Assembly: GCA_021740085.1 (NCBI GenBank)
Contig: JAIPAL010000011.1
Location: 1-44,499 of the forward strand
Length of the DNA: 44,499 nt
DNA from: Crocinitomicaceae bacterium
GTDB taxonomy: Bacteria > Bacteroidota > Bacteroidia > Flavobacteriales_D > Crocinitomicaceae
Direction: 5' to 3'
How positions within the stretch are numbered: the stretch's first letter is position 1; every line of letters begins with the position of its first letter. Shown here piece by piece: positions 1 to 8,471 of this stretch. The position numbers and the translations under genes are program-made. Under the pieces are notes generated by a model, which was not told the origin of the DNA, did not search any database, and worked only from the letters and a program-made list of their open reading frames with translations.

Positions 1-594
1 CTACCAAGGAAATTTATAAACGCCTATTCGACAACCAAAAGAATGGCAGAAATTGAACTCATAAATTCGGGCCTTCCCTATGTAATTTTGCGGCCACGCG
101 CACTAACAGGCCGAGGAGATACTGTCATTATGCCAAGAATAATTAGCGCTCACAAAAAAGGAAGGTTAAAAATAATTGGAAATGGCAAAAACATTGTTGA
201 TTTAACTTCCGTCGCAAACGCAGTAGATGCAATACTATTAAGCCTTAAAGCTGAAGGTGCGGCACTCAATCAAATCTACAACATTACAAATGGAGAACCC
301 GTAAATTTATGGGAAAAGATCACCTATGTTCTTTCGTTAATGAATGAGCAATTACCAAAAAAGAAAATTCCCTACAGGCTTGTTCTCACAATAGCACAAC
401 TAATGGAATGGAAATCAAAAATAACCCATATGAAAGAACCTGTACTTACAAAATATGGTGTGGGTGTTCTTGCGAAATCGATGACCCTAGATATTTCTAA
501 AGCAAGAGAATTGTTAGGATATAACCCTACAGTAACAACGGATGAAGCCATTAGAGAATTTATTAATTGGTATACTGAAAATGAAAAAAACTAA
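1..594 (+). CDS. NAD(P)-dependent short-chain dehydrogenase/epimerase, OleD-like (5' truncated)
   Basis: The frame is open from the first base of the window, so the gene starts upstream; 197 residues are visible. The catalytic YxxxK of the extended SDR family is seen as YSTTK at bases 25-39, before the first in-frame ATG at 43, so starting the gene at that ATG would wrongly cut off the active site. The part after it (RPRALTGRGD, then an IGNGKNIVDLTSV segment, then a C-terminal LLGYNPTVTTDEAI) looks like the substrate half of 3-beta-HSD/OleD-type reductases, which reduce a 2-alkyl-3-keto acid or similar keto-lipid with NAD(P)H. The Rossmann GxxGxxG part lies outside the window. The next gene overlaps its end by 14 bp. 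Substrate is inferred from the neighbours; a sugar epimerase cannot be excluded. Confidence 0.8.
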   Translation, partial: LPRKFINAYSTTKRMAEIELINSGLPYVILRPRALTGRGDTVIMPRIISAHKKGRLKIIGNGKNIVDLTSVANAVDAILLSLKAEGAALNQIYNITNGEPVNLWEKITYVLSLMNEQLPKKKIPYRLVLTIAQLMEWKSKITHMKEPVLTKYGVGVLAKSMTLDISKARELLGYNPTVTTDEAIREFINWYTENEKN

Positions 595-1429
595 ACTCTT
601 CCTTAATCATGCGGGTTTTTGTCTCGCTAATGAACATGAATCCATTAAAGGAGGTCGGAAATTAAAAATTAAATTCCATGCTCTTTGGGGATTAATTGAG
701 CACCCAGATCATGGGTATATCTTATTCGATACTGGTTATACCCAACGATTTCATGAGGAGACCAATAGTTTTCCCAACAAAATATATGGTAAGATTACTA
801 AAGTCGAAATTAAGGCAAACGAAGATGTTGCCAATCAATTATTAGCCAATGGAATTTCTCCAGATGATATCAAACACATCATCATTACTCATTTTCACGC
901 TGATCATGTTGCAGGCATGAGGGATTTTAAAAATGCTTCATTTTACACTTCTAAAAAAGCGTACGAGTATACGATGAAACTTCCTAATTCAATTGCCTTT
1001 TCCAAAGGTGTATTAAAGAAATTATTACCTGATGATATTTCTAATCGAATGATTTTTATTGATGAAAAAATTACGCAATCTGAAGATTCAATCCTAGGTA
1101 AAGAGTATGATCTATTCGGAGATAATTCAATGTTGATTTACGAATTACCGGGTCACGCGGCAGGGCAAATTGGACTATTATTAGAAACGAACAAACAACG
1201 CTATTTTCTTATTGCAGATGCTTGCTGGCTAAGTAGGTCGTATAAAGAATTTGTTTTACCAAATCCAATTGTTCGCTTATTTTTCCATTCATGGAAGGAT
1301 TTTAAAAGATCATTAAACAAGGTGCATAAATACCATATCGCAAATCCGAATGTTCTTATTGTACCGTCCCATTGTTCAGAAACAACCAATCAATTGATTC
1401 AAACAAAAATTGATATGAATGTTCTTTAA
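581..1429 (+). CDS. metallo-beta-lactamase-fold hydrolase (AHL-lactonase/glyoxalase II-like)
   Basis: This 282-residue protein has the complete two-zinc MBL signature: HFHADH at residues 104-109, a later GH in ELPGHAAG, an aspartate in LIADACW and a C-terminal histidine in VPSHC. The GYILFDTG segment and overall order are like AiiA/AttM N-acyl-homoserine lactonases, so an ester, lactone or thioester substrate is likely. An upstream ATG at 542 is in frame, but I chose 581 because the protein then begins at the usual first beta strand and overlaps the SDR gene by only 14 bp. It overlaps the following adenylating enzyme by 11 bp, so the genes are probably translationally coupled. Within this lipid operon it may hydrolyse an acyl thioester or lactone; that role is inferred, the fold is not in doubt. 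Confidence 0.85.
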   Translation: MKKTKLFLNHAGFCLANEHESIKGGRKLKIKFHALWGLIEHPDHGYILFDTGYTQRFHEETNSFPNKIYGKITKVEIKANEDVANQLLANGISPDDIKHIIITHFHADHVAGMRDFKNASFYTSKKAYEYTMKLPNSIAFSKGVLKKLLPDDISNRMIFIDEKITQSEDSILGKEYDLFGDNSMLIYELPGHAAGQIGLLLETNKQRYFLIADACWLSRSYKEFVLPNPIVRLFFHSWKDFKRSLNKVHKYHIANPNVLIVPSHCSETTNQLIQTKIDMNVL

Positions 1430-2699
1430 ACTACAAATCATTTTCAACTTACTTGAATTAAAGTTGTTGAAAAAACGCTACCGTTTTAATTTAAAAGGAC
1501 TACAAGCCTATCGCTGGAAAAAATTTCAATCGACATTAGCAGTATCCCCATTTTACGCAGATCTAGTAAAACAGAATGAACCATTGGAAAATTATCCAAT
1601 AATGTCCAAGCAAACATTTATGGAACATTTTGACGTCATCAATACGCATGGAATTAAAAAAGAAATAGCATTTGAAACCGCTTTAAAAGCAGAATTATCA
1701 AGAGACTTCTCTCCCATGCTTAAGGATGTGACAGTGGGCTTATCATCAGGGACAAGTGGGAATAGGGGGATTTTTCTTGTTTCAGAAAAGGAACGAGCAC
1801 AATGGGTAGCGTATGTGCTAGATAGCGTTATTGGGTTTTCGCTAAAAAAACGAAGTGTAGCATTTTTTCTTCGAGCAAATAGCAATTTATATGATTCGGT
1901 GAAATCGAAAGTGCTGAAGTTTGAGTTTTTTGATTTATTGGATGACCTACAGACTCACGTTTCTAGGTTAAACAGTTTACAACCTACGTTTCTAGTTGCC
2001 CAACCCAGTATGCTACTCGACCTAGCAAAAGAAATTGAAAAAGGAATGATCACCATTCAACCAAAAAAAATAATTTCCGTAGCAGAAGTCCTATACCCGG
2101 AAGACAAAGCATACCTGGAAAAAATATTCGGGCAACTAATACATCAAGTATATCAGTGCACGGAAGGATTTTTGGCGAGTACCTGCTCTGAAGGGGTCTT
2201 ACATTTCCACGAAGACTATCTAATAATAGAAAAAAAGTACTTGGATGAAACAAATACACGATTTCATCCCATCATTACCGATTTAAAGCGCTTCTCACAG
2301 CCAATCGTTCGATACGAATTAAATGATATTATACACGAATTAAAAGATTGTTCTTGTGGATTAAAAACGACCTCAATAGCAAAGATAGAAGGGCGATCTG
2401 ATGATATGCTACTTTTTGAAAATATAGATGGATTACCTGTAAAAATCTATCCTGATTTTTTTAGAAGGGCCATCATTTTATCCAATGAATCTATTGATGA
2501 TTATCTATTGGTACAACGATCCAATCTAGTTATTGAATTATATATAAATGGTAATCAGGACCTTTTTGAAAATGCAAAAAATGGAATTGAAACGCTACTC
2601 CAAGACTATTCGATAGTGGGGATAGAAATAAATCGAATAAAGAATCCACCTCATAAAAAAGGGGATAAATTAAGACGAATTAGATATGAAACAAACTAA
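1419..2699 (+). CDS. adenylate-forming enzyme, PaaK / F390-synthetase-related
   Basis: The 426-residue protein shows adenylation-domain motifs in order: the phosphate loop SSGTSG (109-114), an aromatic YQCTEG motif (245-250), RYELND (298-303), GRSDDM (325-330) and a C-terminal lysine in KKGDKLRR (about 417). This spacing and the length fit the phenylacetate-CoA ligase/coenzyme F390 synthetase branch rather than the longer acyl-CoA synthetases such as OleC. A CxC pair (311-313) is also present. The enzyme would activate a carboxylic acid as an acyl-AMP, then pass it to a thiol or alcohol. The 11-bp overlap with the MBL gene upstream and 14-bp overlap with the ketosynthase downstream tie it to a common product. 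The acid substrate cannot be read from sequence. Confidence 0.85.
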   Translation: MFFKLQIIFNLLELKLLKKRYRFNLKGLQAYRWKKFQSTLAVSPFYADLVKQNEPLENYPIMSKQTFMEHFDVINTHGIKKEIAFETALKAELSRDFSPMLKDVTVGLSSGTSGNRGIFLVSEKERAQWVAYVLDSVIGFSLKKRSVAFFLRANSNLYDSVKSKVLKFEFFDLLDDLQTHVSRLNSLQPTFLVAQPSMLLDLAKEIEKGMITIQPKKIISVAEVLYPEDKAYLEKIFGQLIHQVYQCTEGFLASTCSEGVLHFHEDYLIIEKKYLDETNTRFHPIITDLKRFSQPIVRYELNDIIHELKDCSCGLKTTSIAKIEGRSDDMLLFENIDGLPVKIYPDFFRRAIILSNESIDDYLLVQRSNLVIELYINGNQDLFENAKNGIETLLQDYSIVGIEINRIKNPPHKKGDKLRRIRYETN

Positions 2700-3681
2700 A
2701 CCAATACGGATCATTGCCATGGGTAAATACTTACCAAAAGCAGTGCTATCTGAAGAAATTGAACGGAAACATGGCTTGCCAATTGGATGGTCTCAAAAGT
2801 ATTCAGGGGTGGATAATCGACACATTGTTACCAACGAAAACAATGGGATAATGGGCGCAAGAGCTGCGGAAGAAGCTTTGTCGAAAGCATCAATGAGCTT
2901 AAAAGACATCGATTTGCTGTTATGTGGTAGTGGAACATTTGACTATCCAATCCCTAATCAATCGAGCATCATCAAAGCCGAAATGAAGGATGGCAATTTA
3001 TATGACACTCCAGCAATCGATATTGATAGTACCTGCTTGAGTTTTGTATCAGCATTAGACTTTGCTGCGAAAATTTTAGACGGGGTATGTTACAAAAATA
3101 TATTGATTGTTAGCTCAGAAGTGTCATCTATCGGCATTAATCCATCGAATTGGGAAACACTCACCTTATTCGGAGATGGGGCAGCTGCAATGATTGTTAG
3201 TTACGACGAAAACTCAGCATCTACTTTTATCAAAGGAGGGCAACGAACTTATTCTGAAGGAGTTTATCACACTATTATCGAAGGGGGAGGCTTACGAAAC
3301 CACTTCAAAAATAATCCATATAATGTCGACTTGTATTCCTTCAAAATGAATGGAAGGCATTTGCTGCGACTTGCAAGAAAAAAACTGCCTGAGTTTATGG
3401 ATTGGTTTTTTGATGATATTCCGTATAATTTAGAATCCACAGATGCAATTATTCCCCATCAAGCATCAAAATTAGGCATGAGTGTCTTTACTAGTCAATA
3501 TACATTGAGGCCCGGTCAGGTGAAGGAAACACTGGCAAAGTATGGAAATTGTATTTCAGCATCCATTCCGTTAACATTTATGGACGCGGTAGAAAAAGGT
3601 GAAATAAAAAGAGGCGATATTTGTTTTCTCAGCGGTACTTCCGCAGGATTTTCAATTGGTGGTGTTCTACTAAAATATTAA
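2686..3681 (+). CDS. 3-oxoacyl-ACP synthase III (FabH/OleA-like ketosynthase)
   Basis: This is a thiolase-fold condensing enzyme of 331 residues. The Cys-His-Asn triad of the KAS III family is intact: C117 in STCLSF, H258 in IPHQAS and N288 in YGNCISASIP. The glycine-rich C-terminal GTSAGFSIGG loop is also present. Such enzymes join an acyl-CoA or acyl-AMP-derived acyl group to malonyl-ACP or, in OleA, join two acyl-CoAs head to head. It is unlikely to be the housekeeping FabH because it sits inside a seven-gene specialised cluster, overlapping the adenylating gene by 14 bp and lying 4 bp before the desaturase. N-terminal acceptor-binding residues differ from textbook FabH (a KYSGVDNRHI segment instead of the usual GI-type), which agrees with an unusual substrate. 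Donor and acceptor are unknown. Confidence 0.9.
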   Translation: MKQTKPIRIIAMGKYLPKAVLSEEIERKHGLPIGWSQKYSGVDNRHIVTNENNGIMGARAAEEALSKASMSLKDIDLLLCGSGTFDYPIPNQSSIIKAEMKDGNLYDTPAIDIDSTCLSFVSALDFAAKILDGVCYKNILIVSSEVSSIGINPSNWETLTLFGDGAAAMIVSYDENSASTFIKGGQRTYSEGVYHTIIEGGGLRNHFKNNPYNVDLYSFKMNGRHLLRLARKKLPEFMDWFFDDIPYNLESTDAIIPHQASKLGMSVFTSQYTLRPGQVKETLAKYGNCISASIPLTFMDAVEKGEIKRGDICFLSGTSAGFSIGGVLLKY

Positions 3682-3685
3682 TAAA

Positions 3686-4678
3686 ATGGAAAATAACAAC
3701 TTGATTTTTAGTGTTCTACGTGAACATGAAGTAACAAAAGATAGAAAGTCGCTTGCAATATATCTCTTTACGCTTATCTCTTTCCTTACCATCATTGCAT
3801 TGAATTCCTTTCTTTATCAATTCAGTCATTGGCTTACGCTTGTATTAGCCATTCCAAGTGGAATTCTATTATGTCGTTTTTTCGTGATTGAACACGATTG
3901 TGGACACAATAGTTTTTTTACAGATCGAAGACATAATAAAATAGCAGGGCTTATTCTTGGATTTTTTACATTAGTACCTAGTCGCGTTTGGAATCATATT
4001 CACGATGCGCATCATGGAAAAGTAGGAAACCTAGATCAACGAAAAGCTAATCCAGAGTTATGGACAATGACAGTAACTGAGTTCATAAATGCCCCTTTCT
4101 TAAAACGATTTGGCTACCGTATTTTTAGATCTGTGATAATGCGTTTGTTAATTACTCCATTAATTTGGATGATTATTCCACGTATACCTATACCCCATCT
4201 TGGACTAAAAATAATGGCATCTGTAATGGCACATAATATTATTTATGCCGTAATTTTATATAGTATCCTTGTGAGTGATAATTTTATTCCTTTTGCCATA
4301 ATTTACCTTTTACCGGTGTATCTATTTAATGTAATGGCCTCTATCATGTTCTATTTACAACATCAGTTTGAGACGACATCATGGGAAAATGATAACAATT
4401 GGGACCTTTACACAGCATCTATTCATGGTTCATCCTACGTGAAAACAGGTCGTTTTATGGGGTGGTTGACAGGGAATGTAGGATGTCATCACATCCATCA
4501 TTTAAATACAAAAATACCTTGTTACGAACTGCCGATTGCGACGGAAAAAGTGAGTCCATATGTCGATGTTGATGTAATTTATTTAAAAGAATTATTTCAT
4601 CACTTGAATTGCGTTTTGTGGGATGAAGAAACAAAAAGACTAATTCCATTTTCTGAATTAAAAAAACGATCGAATTGA
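3686..4678 (+). CDS. membrane fatty-acid desaturase
   Basis: This is a di-iron integral membrane desaturase or hydroxylase of 330 residues. All three histidine boxes are visible: HDCGH (70-74), HDAHH (106-110) and HHIHH (268-272). They are separated by hydrophobic segments near residues 24-45, 48-66, 85-98, 155-170 and 180-220. The first box resembles the acyl-lipid omega-6/delta-12 type rather than the stearoyl-CoA type. It would introduce a double bond (or hydroxyl group) in an acyl chain at the cytoplasmic membrane using O2 and electrons from ferredoxin or cytochrome b5-type donors; no such donor gene is adjacent. It follows the ketosynthase by 4 bp, and its stop overlaps the possible TTG start of the sulfotransferase. 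The acyl substrate is unknown. Confidence 0.9.
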   Translation: MENNNLIFSVLREHEVTKDRKSLAIYLFTLISFLTIIALNSFLYQFSHWLTLVLAIPSGILLCRFFVIEHDCGHNSFFTDRRHNKIAGLILGFFTLVPSRVWNHIHDAHHGKVGNLDQRKANPELWTMTVTEFINAPFLKRFGYRIFRSVIMRLLITPLIWMIIPRIPIPHLGLKIMASVMAHNIIYAVILYSILVSDNFIPFAIIYLLPVYLFNVMASIMFYLQHQFETTSWENDNNWDLYTASIHGSSYVKTGRFMGWLTGNVGCHHIHHLNTKIPCYELPIATEKVSPYVDVDVIYLKELFHHLNCVLWDEETKRLIPFSELKKRSN

Positions 4679-5799
4679 ACATTAAACTATTTATTCAGCT
4701 GGTAGTTGGCGTTTTTTCATTAAAACCAAATAACATGCGATCGTTCAATCTGAAACGGATGGCCTTCTGTCTTTTCGTCTTGCCGATTTTTATATTTATT
4801 CTCATCAACAACCGCATTTTTCTATTGCTCGATTATATCTTCTTTCCGCAATTTATTCGTCAGAAAATTAAAGATCCAGTTTACATCATTGCTGCTCCAA
4901 GAAGTGCAACAACTTATCTCTTCCATTCGCTGGCACAAAATAGAGATAAGTACACCTGTGTGAAACTATGGGAAATAATTTTTGCACCGTCGATCCTTCA
5001 AAAATATTGCTGGATTAGCGTTTTTAAAATAGATAGCTACTTGCATTCTCCATTAAAAAAAAGTGTGCGTTTTTTTGAGAATTTAATTATTGGAAAATTT
5101 AGTAAAATCCATGTAATTGGGCTCGAATTACCAGAGGAAGATGAAGGATTCTTACTATGGAATTTTTCCACCTTGTACATGACTTTTTTCTATAGTGATT
5201 CAGATTTTTTTGAGAATTTCTATCAATTTGATAGAAGTATGAAACCAAAGGCCAAGATTCGAATCATGAATACGTACAGTAACTATATAAAGCGCCATAA
5301 TTTTGTTTTTAATAGGAAAGGTGATCGTCAATTCTTATCTAAAAATCCGCTAATGATGAATAAAATAAATAGTTTGCATAGTATTTTTCCAGATGCACGG
5401 ATTATCAATATCAATCGAGATATAGCAGATACACTCCCATCTACCTTAGCGTTAAATCGAAGTATTTATGCAGCATTTACATCTATAAGAACAAACGAAT
5501 CTGTAGAATCACAAACAATCGAACAACTAATCGCATGGTATGCCATGGCACATGAAAGTCTAGCCACTAAATTCCCAAATCAGCACATCAAAATCGACTT
5601 TAGGAAGTTGATTCAACAAGATAAAGAAGAAATAACTAGAATTTCAGAATTTCTATCTATCCCTAATGAAAGATTAATATTTCCAGTAAATGTGAGTGGA
5701 AAGAAGCACAAAAATAGCAATTCATATGAACGATTATCGAAAGAAGAACTCGCCCCGATTCTCTTAAAGCTACCTTTTATGAAAGAATATTCTAACTAA
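4675..5799 (+). CDS. sulfotransferase family protein
   Basis: The PAPS-binding motifs of the Sulfotransfer_3-type family are readable: the 5'-phosphosulfate loop APRSATTYL (about 74-82), an LSKNP segment (about 221-225) and the 3'-phosphate motif ININRDIADTLPS (244-256). The N-terminus (residues 30-52) is hydrophobic and may anchor the protein to the membrane. The start is uncertain: TTG at 4675 overlaps the desaturase stop by 4 bp, and the first ATG is at 4735 (residue 21); both keep all motifs. The enzyme would transfer a sulfo group from PAPS to a hydroxyl or amine, here perhaps the hydroxyl made by the SDR. No PAPS-synthesis genes are nearby. It is followed after 3 bp by the alpha/beta hydrolase. 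Confidence 0.8.
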   Translation: MNIKLFIQLVVGVFSLKPNNMRSFNLKRMAFCLFVLPIFIFILINNRIFLLLDYIFFPQFIRQKIKDPVYIIAAPRSATTYLFHSLAQNRDKYTCVKLWEIIFAPSILQKYCWISVFKIDSYLHSPLKKSVRFFENLIIGKFSKIHVIGLELPEEDEGFLLWNFSTLYMTFFYSDSDFFENFYQFDRSMKPKAKIRIMNTYSNYIKRHNFVFNRKGDRQFLSKNPLMMNKINSLHSIFPDARIININRDIADTLPSTLALNRSIYAAFTSIRTNESVESQTIEQLIAWYAMAHESLATKFPNQHIKIDFRKLIQQDKEEITRISEFLSIPNERLIFPVNVSGKKHKNSNSYERLSKEELAPILLKLPFMKEYSN

Positions 5800-5802
5800 A
5801 AT

Positions 5803-6651
5803 ATGTTGACAACTTCAAAAATAACGCTGTGCAATTTATCCATCAATTACGTGGAAAAAGGGATTGGTCCTCCTATGATTTTTCTTCATAATGGAGGTGG
5901 TTTTTGGAACAGTTGGGAACATCAACTCAACTATTTCTCAAAAACAAATACAGTTTATGGATTGGATTGGCCAGGATTCGGTGAGTCGGAAGCTCCAGAT
6001 GGGCTTATTTCGCTTAATTTATTGACTGATGTTTTAGCTCATTTTATTGAAAAAAAAAATCTAGATAAGGTTACCCTTGTTGGGAATTGCATTGGTGGTT
6101 CGGCAGCGCTTAACTACTCCAAAACACATCCTGCTAAGGTAAAAAACTTAATCATTTTTAACATTTGTCCTGGTTCGTTGATTTATCCAATTCGGATACT
6201 AAGAAAACTAATTCCCGCATTAAACAACAAGCCTATTCTGAAATCTATTGTGCGCGCGCTCTTTATTTTTGCCTTTACAAAAACACCTATTAAACGAAAG
6301 TTTCCAAAAATCTTGTTTGGACGTAATTACGACCCCGAAAGTGATCTTAGTCAACAATATATTGAAAAATTTAAACTCGCATCCCAAACATCTTCGAGGG
6401 TTAACCTAGTTTTCTCCGTGCATACATTCAACATTGAAAAGTATATGCACAATCACATCGCAATGAATCACTTGTTGATCTGGGGAAACGACAACTCAAT
6501 AACGAGTTTAAAAAAACATGGATATTACCATTATAATTACATAAAATCGGATGAATTTAAAGTAATTAATGACTCTGGACACTTATGTATGTATGAAAAA
6601 CCTGCGGAAGTTAATCAATTGATTGAGTCATACTTATTGAGAAATCGTTAA
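5803..6651 (+). CDS. alpha/beta hydrolase with cysteine nucleophile
   Basis: This is a 282-residue alpha/beta-hydrolase fold protein. The oxyanion region is LHNGGG (28-33), and the nucleophile elbow reads GNCIGG (94-99), giving Cys96 where most members have serine. The acid is probably Asp230 (WGNDN) and the base His260 (DSGHLC). A cysteine in a GxCxGG box is best known from polyhydroxyalkanoate synthases and dienelactone hydrolase, and suggests acyl transfer or thioester chemistry rather than plain ester hydrolysis. OleB of the olefin pathway uses aspartate at this position, so this is not an OleB copy. It is the last enzyme of the cluster, 3 bp after the sulfotransferase. Substrate unknown; sequencing error is an unlikely reason for the Cys because the flanking elbow is well formed. 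Confidence 0.85.
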   Translation: MLTTSKITLCNLSINYVEKGIGPPMIFLHNGGGFWNSWEHQLNYFSKTNTVYGLDWPGFGESEAPDGLISLNLLTDVLAHFIEKKNLDKVTLVGNCIGGSAALNYSKTHPAKVKNLIIFNICPGSLIYPIRILRKLIPALNNKPILKSIVRALFIFAFTKTPIKRKFPKILFGRNYDPESDLSQQYIEKFKLASQTSSRVNLVFSVHTFNIEKYMHNHIAMNHLLIWGNDNSITSLKKHGYYHYNYIKSDEFKVINDSGHLCMYEKPAEVNQLIESYLLRNR

Positions 6652-6683
6652 ATTTTGTCTTTATTTGTTAAATAAAAAACGCG

Positions 6684-7361
6684 ATGTTCAAAAATCTAAA
6701 TATAGATAAAGTTACTGCTGCAATAGATCTGCTGCACTTGCGAGTTCAGGAAAGGTTTCCAACTGCCAACTTACTAAATGTCTGCAATGAATTAAAGGAA
6801 CTTTCCAATAAAGCAAAATCCAACATTCAGCACCTAAACAAGCCATATATTTATTTTAGAATCCTTTTTTCTTTCTTAATTATTATCACGATAGGAGGTA
6901 TAGCCTATACCATATGGCATATTTCAAGTCAGGACCTTCCTTCAAACTTTCAAAGCTTTATCTCAACAAGTGAAGCACTTCTGAATGAGTTAGTAATGAT
7001 TGGAGCTGCATTTTACTTTATTGGAAAGTTTGAAAACAGTTTGAAACAGAAAAAAATATTACATTCTTTACAAGAATTAAGAACAATCATTCATGTCATC
7101 GACATGCACCAATTAACGAAAGATCCTACTCATGTTTTACAAAACAATACGGACCATTCCCCTGAAAGGGTTCTCACAAAAAACGAATTAAACAGGTACC
7201 TAGACTATTGTAGTGAAATGTTATCCCTTACATCAAAAGTTGCAGCCACCTACAGCTTTAATAGTAATGACCAAATAGTATTAGACACGATTCATAATAT
7301 TGAGGTTCTCAGCGGATCACTTTCGAATAAAATATGGCAAAAAATATCAATTAATATATAA
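6684..7361 (+). CDS. conserved two-TM protein of unknown function
   Basis: The protein has 225 residues. Two hydrophobic segments (about 56-78 and 98-116) separate an N-terminal helical part from a C-terminal soluble part that carries HVIDMHQLTKDP (137-148) and YLDYCSEMLSL (172-182). From memory these two motifs mark a widespread bacterial conserved hypothetical family, but I know of no assigned activity. Both ends are predicted to lie on the same side of the membrane. The gene lies 32 bp after the hydrolase; the gap contains an A/T-only dyad around 6661-6677, so it may be the last gene of the lipid operon or a separate unit. No catalytic signature was recognised. Confidence 0.7.
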   Translation: MFKNLNIDKVTAAIDLLHLRVQERFPTANLLNVCNELKELSNKAKSNIQHLNKPYIYFRILFSFLIIITIGGIAYTIWHISSQDLPSNFQSFISTSEALLNELVMIGAAFYFIGKFENSLKQKKILHSLQELRTIIHVIDMHQLTKDPTHVLQNNTDHSPERVLTKNELNRYLDYCSEMLSLTSKVAATYSFNSNDQIVLDTIHNIEVLSGSLSNKIWQKISINI

Positions 7362-7540
7362 TACTTTTTGCACCAGGACAATTGGCGTTTGATGATATAA
7401 TTTCAGATAGTAAACAAATCAAGTTCATCAAAAGAATTTAAAAAATCCAACTACTTTTCAATAGATAATAAGGGAACTACATCAAAGGTTAATGTATGCT
7501 TTTTACCCTCCACTTTTTTAGATGTTCATCCATTTTATTT

Positions 7541-8440
7541 TTATGGGATTTTCAATACCTGGCCGGTTCGAATCAAATCCGATCGCAAGCCATTGGCTTT
7601 TTTAATTTTCGAGACAGAAGTATGGTATTTTTGAGCGATTTCCGATAAGGTATCCCCTGATTTCACTTTATACTTTCGCTGACGAGATTTGACAACTGGT
7701 TTTTTCTTACCCGGCAGGTTGGCTCCCTCGGTATTATAAGGATATTTCTTTGTGTATTCTTCAAGGGTAATACTTGCGTCAACTTGTAAATCGTAGTACT
7801 TAAAAAAATGCTGACGGATATTCACATAACTAGTATACGAACTTACAGGATTTCCATTCCAGTCGAAGCATTTAGTAACATTCTCATTAAATTCGAGCAC
7901 CTTTACCTCATTCAATGTAGGATAATAACTATGCATCATTGGCAATTGATTTTCCACTGCCCTGACGCCACCACCAGCTGAACCACGACTATCAAAACGC
8001 ACATAACACCTACCATCTGTACTAGGCCCTACTACAGCAATCCAATAAACAGTTAAAGTTTTTGGATCGATTTGAATGTATAGATGTTTAATATCCGATT
8101 TGAATCCTTTTTTACGAATATTTTCTAAGCCCTTATTTATTTTCCAATTTATATATCCACCGAACTTATCCATACGGCGAGAGTGAAAAGAATGCAAGGC
8201 ATCATAAACAGCTGGCATACCAAGTGCACAATACGAATCGGAGACTATTTCATCATTAACACCAATTTTTAGGGTATCGGGGTTAATGCGATTAAAAGGT
8301 GGAATGGTAATCGTTGATTTGGCAGGAATAGCTATGGTATCGGGCAATTCTTCGTCCAAATCAGTTTGTGCAAACGCAACCTGATTCATTAGGAATGAAA
8401 AGCCTATAAATGCAATACAAAACGAAAGTAATTTTACCAT
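7541..8440 (-). CDS. exported LysM-domain protein
   Basis: The protein has 299 residues. The N-terminus is a typical signal peptide (basic start, hydrophobic core, cleavage probably after AFA near residue 24). A proline- and threonine-rich stretch follows, then an unrecognised globular region of about 180 residues. The C-terminal 45 residues (255-299) are one LysM module ([11 protein letters not shown] ... GQVLKIP) that binds peptidoglycan or chitin-like glycans. A basic linker (about 246-254) precedes it. The middle region contains [16 protein letters not shown] and a WNGNP segment; I could not match it to a family, although its size would fit a TonB-C-like or lipocalin-like fold. The gene stands alone, with its own promoter candidate upstream. 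Periplasmic or outer-envelope location is likely. Confidence 0.85.
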   Translation of the reverse strand: MVKLLSFCIAFIGFSFLMNQVAFAQTDLDEELPDTIAIPAKSTITIPPFNRINPDTLKIGVNDEIVSDSYCALGMPAVYDALHSFHSRRMDKFGGYINWKINKGLENIRKKGFKSDIKHLYIQIDPKTLTVYWIAVVGPSTDGRCYVRFDSRGSAGGGVRAVENQLPMMHSYYPTLNEVKVLEFNENVTKCFDWNGNPVSSYTSYVNIRQHFFKYYDLQVDASITLEEYTKKYPYNTEGANLPGKKKPVVKSRQRKYKVKSGDTLSEIAQKYHTSVSKIKKANGLRSDLIRTGQVLKIP

Positions 8441-8471
8441 ACAAAAAAGTGTGTCTACTATTAATTGACTA

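Noticed and set aside
542..580. Earlier ATG for the MBL hydrolase
   Set aside because: It would overlap the SDR gene by 53 bp and add 13 residues before the first conserved strand; 581 gives a usual N-terminus with a 14-bp overlap.
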